Positions 56,474 to 64,000 of a DNA stretch of 64,000 bases are shown here, piece by piece. The notes under the pieces were generated by a model that saw only the letters and a list, made by a program, of their open reading frames with translations, was not told the DNA's origin and searched no databases. Within the stretch, counting starts at the first letter, position 1; each line of letters begins with the position of its first letter. The position numbers and the translations under genes are program-made. This DNA comes from Sanguinoderma infundibulare (Eukaryota > Basidiomycota > Agaricomycetes > Polyporales > Polyporaceae): the NCBI GenBank assembly GCA_032821775.1, contig JAVLRN010000007.1:3162001-3226000 (forward strand), given 5' to 3'.

Positions 56474-59315
56474 ATGCAGCTCGCAGCCTACCGTACTCCT
56501 GCTAAGCACCTCTCTCGCGTGTTTGCCTCGTCGCGTGGTGCAGCACCAGCTCTCCTTCGGCATGGGACACCCGTCTCGCGCTGGGCCAGCTCGTCGGCAT
56601 CCCAAGGGCAACCCAATTCCAATTCCCGGCCTCAGGGCTCTGCCTCCAACGCTCCGCTAGCTTTCCTGGTCGGGTCTGCGTTCAGCGGCGTCGCAGCGTA
56701 CCTCTATGGAACCTCTCGAGCGGACGGTCCGTCCGTGACGACCGCCAGTGCGGACCTGAACAGCAAATATGGCTCCCCGGAGGACTTCAAGAAGGCCATC
56801 GCGGAGCTGAACAATCTCTTCCCAGACGAGGGTACCGTCACGACCGACCCGGCTCATCTGGAGGAGCACGGCATGTCGGAGAATGACTATCATACCGGTG
56901 AGTACGCAGTGGAGAGTGAACAGGGGAGGGAGGCGTCGACGCACGGCGTGCGGCGCAACGAAGGCATTGACCGTGTCTGTAGCGTCGTCGCCCTCGGTGG
57001 TCGTGTATCCTACTTCGACAGAGGACGTGGTGAAGATCGTCAAGGTCGCGGGCAAGTACAAGATGCCTATCATCCCATATTCTGGAGCGACGAGTCTGGA
57101 AGGACACTTTCGCGCGGTGCGTTTTGACCTCGGTCGTTGGTTCTTGTCCGAATAGCCTGCCTCTGAGCGATGTTCCATTCCAGCCGTCCGTGGGAGGCAT
57201 TTGTGTTGACTTGTCGAAGATGGACAAAATTATCGAAATACATGGTGGGCATCTCATAGCGCAGAATATTGGTTTTCCCGCCTGGACGTCTACGACTAGC
57301 AAGTCATTTTCTCGGCTTTCCCCCAAGAATCCGACTTCGTTAGCTGGTCCAGCGTCATGCCGCTCGGCGTCCCTCTCCGTCTCTGAAAAGGTATCGCCCT
57401 CCATGCCCCCTTCTCTCTCATATACAACAAACCCGTAATTTTATGGCTTTTCCCGCGTTTTCTGCATGTTCCGCGCACGCGCTCTGCCCCAAGCCGTGGC
57501 TGTGTGCCATGGCTGGCCGGGAGTGCTGATTTTTCCCCACTATTCTCGGTTTTCTCAATAGGCGACGAAGCGGACTCTTAGTCGCCATCGTAGCCGGCAA
57601 CGATTACGACTACGTAGACGTCCAGGCGGAAAACCTGACCTTCCCTCTTAGCGTCAGCATCTGCCCACCGATTATATGACTCATGGTTCATCAACAGAGG
57701 CCGACTCGGACGTCGTTTGCCAACCGGGCCTTCGCTGGATGGACCTCAACGAGATTTTGAAGAAGAAAGGTAATCTGTCCGGGTTCATGCATCGTGTGAA
57801 GTTCACGCGTACTGACGTCCCTCGTGCCTAGGCATTCCACTGTTCTTCCCTGTAGGTGACGCATGGCTGGGTTGTCTCCCTTATGCTAAACGGCTCTTAG
57901 CTGGACCCAGCACCCGGTGCAACGATCGGCGGCATGCTCAGCACTGGCTGCTCCGGAAGTATGTCATGTCGATATTCGGAAGTACCCTCGGGCTTGACCG
58001 TAGACCATGAATTTCAGCCAATGCCGTGAGGTACGGAACTGCCAAGGCAGAGTGGTTCCTCAACGCCGTATGTGTCTCCGCTCCCGAGTGGAGAAAGGAG
58101 TTTGACTTACAGCGGCATCTGACGAATAGACCGTTGTACTCCCTTCGGGAGAAGTCATCAAGACTCGGAGTCGTGCACGAAAGTCGTCTGCCGGTTTTGA
58201 CGTCACGAAGCTGTTTATCGGCGCCGAGGGTACCCTGGGCCTCGTGACCGAAGGTCCGTGAGCAGTCTCGTTCCCGCTTAGACGATGGCGTATTGACGTA
58301 GTCCCTTCCTCAGTAACAATACGTCTCGCACCCATCATGCCAACGAACGTTGCCGTTGTGCAATTCCCCGACGTACGGAAGGCGACCGAAGCCGTCACCG
58401 AGATCGTCAACGCTGGCGTCGGCATTCGTGCGTACTATGCTTTCCTGTTCCTGTTCTGCTAATCTGGACACCGTCAACGTTGGCAGAATGCGTGGAGCTG
58501 TGCGACGACGACTTTATGCGCGCGACGAATATTTACGGCATGTCCAGTCGCAAGTGGCCGGAGAAGGACAGTCTGTTCTTCAAGTTCCAAGGTCCGACAC
58601 CCCGCGCGCTCCAAGAGACGGCGGATATCGTCAAGAAAATCTCTTCGAAACACGGCGGGACCGGCTTCTCGCTGGCGCGGAACGATAAGGAGGCGGCGGA
58701 TCTCTGGACTGATCGCAAGAATGCGCTTTACTCTAGTCTGGCTATCCTGCCTGACGCAAGGGGATGGAGTACTGATGTCTGGTGAGTGCATCGCAAGTCT
58801 AGCAAAGGAAAATACGATGTTAAGGCGCGGCGCAGTGTACCGCCTTCGCGGCTGCCCGACCTTGTGTACGCCACGAAAGAGGACCTCGCAAAACATGGGA
58901 TTGTGTCCACTATCGTCGGACACGTAGGAGACGGTACGTCTTATTCATCCCGTCGTTTTTTATGGCAGTCCCTCACCACGGATATAGGCAACTTCCATGC
59001 ACTCCTCCTTTTCCGCACCGATGAAGAGCTCGAGAAGGCGCGTGCGGCCGTCGGGCGTATGGTTCACCGAGCGATCGCGCTCGAGGGAACGTGCACGGGT
59101 GAACACGGCGTCGGGATGGGCAAGCGCGAGTACTTGGTCGAGGAGCTGGGAGAGGGCACGGTCGAGCTCATGAAGACGGTCAAGCGGGCGATCGACCCGC
59201 ACAACCTCTTCAACCCTGGGAAGGTGAGTGTCATCCGTATCATTCTGTGTACACCGCGCTCAATCTTCGCGGGCACCAGTTATACCCTGACAAGCCCAAG
59301 GCTTCGAAGGACTAG
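56474..59315 (+). CDS. D-lactate dehydrogenase (cytochrome), mitochondrial, copy 2
   Basis: Thirteen exons: 56474-56897, 56983-57116, 57184-57244, 57698-57769, 57832-57851, 57901-57958, 58018-58067, 58130-58253, 58314-58427, 58487-58781, 58836-58933, 58988-59223 and 59280-59315. The product has 573 residues. Exons 2-13 have exactly the lengths of copy 1; exon 1 is 9 nt longer (VTTASADLN versus VPADLN). The presequence, anchor helix and FAD motifs are as in copy 1, and this copy keeps the family Thr in TGCSGTNAVRYG. The catalytic-side motifs [14 protein letters not shown] and [12 protein letters not shown] are present. Intron 3 is 453 nt, against 61 nt in copy 1, because of an inserted element. 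No stop or frameshift was found, so both copies look functional. Confidence 0.94.
57262..57648. mobile_element. TIR-bearing (MITE-like) insertion in intron 3 of D-LDH copy 2
   Basis: Absent from the matching intron of copy 1. It contains inverted repeats at 57271-57294 (GGTTTTCCCGCCTGGACGTC...) and 57613-57635, differing by one C. It is flanked by TAGCG at 57257-57261 and 57649-57653, a possible 5-bp target duplication. The outermost ~9-12 bp do not pair, so the true ends may be eroded. There is no coding capacity. Confidence 0.65.
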
Positions 59316-59421
59316 ATTGTCCGTCGGGCGGACCTCGATGCCGGCTCTGCGATCACGGCATTCGATGTTTCTGCACGTTGTGTATCGATCTCTTAATCTT
59401 GCTTAACTTGTTGTACCGTCC

Positions 59422-59528
59422 CTGATTCAAACGACAACTGCACTCCTGCCTTTTGAGGGCAGCTGGGGGTTGGCCCTGGGGACAAAGGATGATAGACGCG
59501 GGATGCACCACCAGCACTTGGGCTGGCC
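59422..59528 (-). repeat. ~105-bp dispersed repeat, copy C
   Basis: Its reverse complement matches 6845-6951, and the match continues beyond the repeat into the FunK1 5' flank on both copies. It therefore arrived as part of the FunK1 duplication. Confidence 0.85.
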
Positions 59529-59689
59529 AAAGCCAGTAAATGCCCATGGTTGAACTTGAACTTGGCTGTCATCCATCCACAACCGTGCCCACCACTCGTC
59601 TCTGGCCGCCCCCACACCTCGCTGTCTCATTGTTCTCCGTTTTCGTAATCCGCAGTCCTGAGTAGTATAAGTAGCCGTTCCACTGGAAC

Positions 59690-60440
59690 ATGAGTGTCGT
59701 GATCCCAGTTTCACGCAGTCTCTCAATCATGTCCTCCGTCGAGCGTTCAGTCAGACCCATAACCCCTCCTCCGAGGGCTCCGGGGGTTGATGAAACAACC
59801 GATACGACATGTGAGGCTGCTGGTACATCCATGCCTGTTTTTCCTCCACACTCTCCTATCAAAGCTCAGGGTCACACCTCAAACTCGCGTTGCGACTTCA
59901 GCGCTGGCTGAGGCTCGGGACTGCAGGTACGAGGAGCAGTTTATCGACAAACCCCTCACGGTCCCGGGTAAGCCATTCGAGATCTTGTCCAGAATGCTCG
60001 CTGCCATGGACAAGATCAAAAACTCCCCGAACGAAATTGGGATCTATGATCCCTTGAAGAACCTCTTGAACGACTTGAGCAAGGATCTCTATGGTACGTC
60101 CCTCTCGAAAATTTCAGGCCCAGAAATTCTCTGACATTGGTACAGATAAGCTGGAACGACCGCACCAGGCAACTCTGCGCAAGTTGCACAGTGTGTCCGA
60201 CGATAGACCGGGACACCTCACGTTTTTGGACATGCACGGTTGCCCACCTTCCCGTCGAAAGTCCTCGACCTTCCATCGCCGCTCAGAGATGAGCCAGACT
60301 TGCTTGCTGCGTACGGTATCAATATCGACAAACCGCCACCATCTATCCCTCACCATCGCGTCGGTGGCATTGTCGGCGAAGCTCGCGGTCGCGGTCACGG
60401 GCCTCGGACGCGTCCTGCAAGCGCCTTGGGAATATAACTG
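59690..60440 (+). pseudogene. Truncated, frameshifted FunK1 copy
   Basis: It matches the first two exons of the FunK1 gene at 3867-6644: SSVERSVRPITPPPRAP, then in another frame DCRYEEQFIDKPLTVPGKPF and NLLNDLSKDLYG. After an intron comes RPHQATLRKLHSV with RPGHLTFLDMHG. A frame change lies between the first two blocks, and a ~7-bp loss after DMHG shifts the frame again (VLDLPSPLRDEPDLLAAYG). Similarity stops at about 60380, before the kinase core, so HRD and GTP motifs are absent. This cannot encode an active kinase. Confidence 0.85.
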
Positions 60441-60610
60441 AGCTGCCCATCTTCCTCTCTACCCACGAATTCAGACGACTCACCACCCCTTTGTTCATAC
60501 AGCCCCTGCATTGCCAACCTCAGCTGCGACGATATCCGTGCATCTATACCAACCACTCACCCATACCCGCTTTGTCATATCCACACCCGCAGCTCCCCCT
60601 AACCGCCATC
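60441..60610. other. Intergenic region
   Basis: CT-rich, with the possible promoter of the following gene. Confidence 0.4.
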
Positions 60611-62145
60611 ATGGCGAGCTCATCCCCACTCCGTCGCCCCTGCTCCAGTCGCGTCGACGTCAACAGCAAAGTCCTACGACAAGTACCCCCTGCATATCGC
60701 CCGCGAAGTCCCCGGCCGGCAGGGCATCGTGGATGACGGTACCATCTCGGTTAACCATCCTTTCGTACTCCACTTCCTTCGGTGGTCTATCCACAAGTTC
60801 CTCGCCGAAGAGCAAAAGGCGCTTACCGTCGGCAGCCGTACCTCCGACGCTTGGCACACCGTCCACAAGGACCCGAACATGACGTGGTGGCGGCGCATAC
60901 ACGGCCGCGTCGCGCGCGTCGCCGACGTCCAGGCCTCACTGGCTCCCGTTTTGGAGCACGTGTCAGCGTTCCAGCCCGGGGCGAAGGCGGTATTCGGTGA
61001 GCCCCGGGCGGAGGCGGTATTCGCGCTGGCGGCGCTGAAGGCATTCCTTCACCGGGGGCACAAAGCTCATTGGGCCTTCTGGGCAAAGGGGGCGTTGCAG
61101 GCGACGGCCGAAGTGGTCCAGAGGGTAGTCCGTGAGTATTTGCTCCTTTCCTCAGTTTTGGTCGTTAGGGTTAGCGGCGACGCTGATGCTGCACATCCAC
61201 CCCATCCTCTCTCGCCATGTAGACGCGGAACCCAAGCTGATTACAGTGCCTCAGGGCGTCTCTTGGATCGATGTGGAGATGGCGAAGTCAGTCCTCCAGG
61301 TCCTGCACGGGGGGTTGTCACCCATCGCCCCAGGGCAGCGCGTCCCGAAGCCCCCGCCGGAAGAGCGTGCACCACAAGGAAAGAAGAAGGAAAAGAAGAA
61401 ATCTCAGCATCGACAGAGCACCGGGAACGAAGGCGATGATACTGCGGATGCGAAGCGGAAGCGTCCGGCGTCGGAGGAGGAAGAGGGCTCGTCAGGTAGG
61501 CCGGCGAAGAGGGCCAGACGAGAGGAGCGCGCAACGGCCACGACAACGACGGCCCCGCGGAGGTCGCAGAGGACAAGGAACGGCGCAATCGCAGTCGCAG
61601 AGCCAGCGCCTCCCGTCCACGAATCTCAGGAGGCCGTCGCTGCGGAGCCCATCGACGAACCGGGGGTAATCGTACCAGAGGTCGAGTCGGAGGCGACAGC
61701 CGTAGCCGCAGAGCCTGAATCGGAGGCGCTAGTCGTCGACGCCGAGCCGATGGGCGATGTCGAGGGCGTCGTTGCTGGGACGGAAAGCCGGCGTACGGAG
61801 GAGCCGCCAGCTGCTCCGAACGCGAAGTACCGCAGACGGCCCCGGAAGGCCCTCACGATGAGGAAGGGCCAGGGCCGACGCACACGCAAAGCAGCCCCCG
61901 CCCCAGTCCTATGCGCTGTCCAGCTCCAGGAGAACGAGGCTCCCCAGCCTCCTGCCTCGGTCGACGAGACGACCGCCGCCGCCTCCACTTCGGAGAGCAC
62001 AGCCGTCGGGACGCCCAAACCAGAGCTTGAAGCCGCCGAACAGGAGCGGGCGGTCTTTAAGCCTTTGAAGGTCGTTCCACAGGCCGTGTGCAGTTCGGCT
62101 CGAATTCGCGACAAGGCCCAGGGCCGCGCGTCGCAGAAACGGTGA
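60611..62145 (+). CDS. Hypothetical charged protein with probable nuclear localisation signals
   Basis: A first coding exon runs YDKYPLHIAREVPGRQG, then DDGTISVNHPFVLHFLRWSI, to a GTGAGT donor near 61131. Exon 2 starts near 61220 (AEPKLITVPQGVSWIDVEM) and runs to the TGA at 62145. The N-terminal ~200 residues look folded and conserved. The rest is low complexity, with basic clusters (KKKEKKKSQ, KRKRPAS, RPAKRARREER) and long Glu/Ala/Val stretches. The nearest ATG (60611) is one base out of frame with the conserved exon, which implies a frameshift, an undetected small intron or another start. I do not recognise the family. The position next to the FunK1 fragment is probably coincidental. Confidence 0.55.
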
Positions 62146-63274
62146 TACTTGTCGGCGGCGCTGCGTCCAGCTGCTCATTTGCAGTTATCGTTATTCCTTT
62201 GCTCTTGTAATTGTGCTTCGATCGTACACATCTGTACTGATATCAGCGTCATCACCAGCTTTTTATGATACTCGTTTGAAGACGGATGGAAAGGGATACC
62301 ACGAGGGTGTCTGCGCATCGCCTGTTCGTCTTGCTGAACGCGCGACACGTGCTAATAAATAAGCATGACTGACTGTACGCGGCAACGCGGTGCCGTACGT
62401 TCTCTTCACCCTGATAAGGCTGTAGGTATGGATTTCAAGGATTATCAAGACTGGTTCCGGAAGGCGATATACCTCATAGCCCTGTACATGAGAGCCATCA
62501 TGCCTGGCAGCTGCGATCCAGAACGAGACGCAAGGCAATCCAGGGGTGCACAAGAGTACAAAAGTACGCTGTGAACGGTAGACACAAGCCATGCGTGGTG
62601 CATAGGATAAGCATGGCAAGGATCCGAGGGCTGGGGACAGGCTGACTCATAGTCTCCAAGTTTGATTGACCGGGACGCACTGGCCCGGCGGTGCGAATGG
62701 AACTTTTGTCAGTTGTAAGAGTAGCTTCATACTGAAGACGCATAACATACAAGCCCGGGCCAGATCTGCAGAGCACCCATCCGGGCGAGCACGGTGACTT
62801 GAAGTCGAAGAGCAGCCATTGTCCGACTCGGAGCCCGAGTCGGACGCGTCATCGTGACGGGTGACGTAACGCGTTTTTGTCACACGGTCATGACATCTAC
62901 CATGCACTTTTTAAATGGTGAATTAGGCCCAGGAGAAAGGATATATACGTACAGCACGTACAAGTACAAGTGGTATCTGAACGATTGCTCGATAGCCCAG
63001 CTACCCACATCGACAAATCAGGTGAAAGGAACCCGGACCAGGAGTTCCTCAAACTCATTCGAGAGAGGTCAGCACACTGGCAGCAGACTCCCACAACTCC
63101 GAGTCGACCATGCTGCCCTCGAACATCATCGACACGTCGGCGTCCGCACTCGATCCTGGACTGACCGTCAGATGCTCCATCGCCTGAGGATGCATATTCT
63201 GCTGCCCATTCGCGTCTGACGACGATGGAGCAGACTCGGATGGCACGGCGGCCAGCAGCTGGCTATACTCCACA
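62146..63274. other. No gene recognised
   Basis: Short frames only. The minus strand from about 63283 to 63055 reads as a natural-looking Ser/Met-rich peptide (SIVEYSQLLAAVPSESAPS ... ELWESAASVLTSLE, then stop), possibly the 3' end of a minus-strand gene, but its upstream continuation conflicts with the better plus-strand frame. Confidence 0.35.
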
Positions 63275-64000
63275 ATGGACATGTTCAAGGTTGGAGACCC
63301 GAACCCGGTCCCATCCACGCAGTCCGGCTGGGGCAGAGGGATGGTCGCGGAAGAAAAGGTCCTCGTTTCGATGGGAGTGCAGATAGTACACCCGGACGGC
63401 TTCGACAACCAATACCTCTCCATCACTGCCGCAGGGCCTGCAGGCACGTTCCACCGCTCGACCATACCATACACCCTCGAGGACGAGGACAGGCCAGAGT
63501 GGGACGCACAAAATGAGAGGTTCCTGACGTCCATCCTGTGCGATTGCGCCCACTTACGTGCCGTGCGGGAGTTCTGGATCACCGGCACGCCTGACAGGGG
63601 GCGCGATTTCCGCATCGCGGGGCAATTCAGGTCGACCATCGCAGCTCTACCTGAGCTCGAGACCATCGTCTTTGTCCTGACCACGGTCAGCCCGCATAAG
63701 TTAGCGCTCGACCTCGGTCTCTGCCCGAGCACGCGCGATCGGGGCTTCGCGTCCCACAACCTCAAAACGCTGCGCATCGTGTACGGGAACGAGGAGCACA
63801 GAAAAGGGTCTGTTGTGAAGGTCAGCTTGTTCGTCGCGCTCGGAGTTGAGGTCGTGATCACAGAGCTCGACATACGGATGACGCTTCCCGAGACCGCCGC
63901 GCTCCTCGAGCAGCAGAACGCTGGGTCATCTCCTCGTGCCAGGCCGCGTCGACGTGCGTCGGCATCACGATATGGCACTTCATCGACAACGTTTGTTTTG
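63275..64000 (+). CDS. LRR/F-box-like protein, partial, runs off the right edge
   Basis: An open frame from the ATG at 63275 (MDMFKVGDPNPVPSTQ) to the window end, 242 codons. Sequence such as RFLTSILCDCAHLRAVREFW, IAALPELETIVFVLTTVSP and FASHNLKTLRIVYG has the leucine spacing of degenerate LRRs in fungal F-box proteins. No F-box is visible, so an upstream exon may be missing. A minus-strand frame also spans this interval, but its composition resembles an antisense shadow. Confidence 0.5.
   Translation, partial: MDMFKVGDPNPVPSTQSGWGRGMVAEEKVLVSMGVQIVHPDGFDNQYLSITAAGPAGTFHRSTIPYTLEDEDRPEWDAQNERFLTSILCDCAHLRAVREFWITGTPDRGRDFRIAGQFRSTIAALPELETIVFVLTTVSPHKLALDLGLCPSTRDRGFASHNLKTLRIVYGNEEHRKGSVVKVSLFVALGVEVVITELDIRMTLPETAALLEQQNAGSSPRARPRRRASASRYGTSSTTFVL

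Noticed and set aside
63055..63978. A 307-codon minus-strand frame over the right edge
   Set aside because: Most of it reads as antisense of the better plus-strand LRR-like frame. Only its last ~75 codons look natural, so I kept the plus-strand call and noted the tail.
1..64000. tRNA or rRNA genes
   Set aside because: I scanned by eye for B-box-like GGTTCGANTCC on both strands. Near hits such as the one around 24231 lie inside coding exons and lack an A box and cloverleaf.

Overview
The window reads as nuclear DNA of an agaricomycete (mushroom-forming basidiomycete). Genes are split by many short GT-AG introns of about 45-65 nt. The gene set includes families typical of this group: a FunK1 fungal-type kinase, a DUF6533 seven-helix protein, a DUF4436-type membrane protein, F-box/LRR-like proteins and a Tad-like non-LTR retrotransposon. 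A polypore is my guess, but nothing in the sequence proves the order.

Left third (1-26 kb). A partial F-box-like gene runs off the left edge. It is followed by a one-helix protein, a FunK1 kinase gene with one in-frame stop, a zone with an inverted ~105-bp repeat and broken Ser/Pro-rich coding, an intronless multi-helix protein, and a many-exon DUF6533 gene. After a small Gly/Ala-helix protein and 3.4 kb with no recognisable gene come a macro-domain protein, an isoprenylcysteine methyltransferase (ICMT/Ste14 type), a phytanoyl-CoA dioxygenase-like enzyme and a Gly/Pro-rich hypothetical gene.

Middle (26-45 kb). An apparently complete 8.3-kb non-LTR retrotransposon lies on the minus strand at 26580-34862. 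It has two full ORFs joined by a TAATG stop/start overlap, a 22-nt poly(A) tract and a perfect 15-bp target-site duplication. Then come an intact 13-exon D-lactate dehydrogenase gene (copy 1), RNase H1, a decayed TRAPPII Trs65-like gene, and MPDU1, which is divergent from eIF3e.

Right third (45-64 kb). eIF3e is followed by a damaged unknown gene, two minus-strand membrane-protein genes and a 12-exon HECT ubiquitin ligase of the UBE3C/Hul5 type. Next is a second intact 13-exon D-lactate dehydrogenase (copy 2) with a TIR-bearing insertion in intron 3. A truncated, frameshifted FunK1 copy lies immediately downstream. The window ends with a charged low-complexity protein gene and a partial LRR/F-box-like gene.

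The main structural theme is duplication. The order D-LDH then FunK1 occurs on the plus strand at 56.5-60.4 kb (adjacent) and, inverted, on the minus strand at 38.1-3.9 kb (about 29 kb apart). Both D-LDH copies are open and share exon lengths exactly from exon 2 to exon 13, whereas both FunK1 copies are broken. Gene models were built by hand from reading frames and splice signals; exon edges are precise where given with coordinates and approximate elsewhere.
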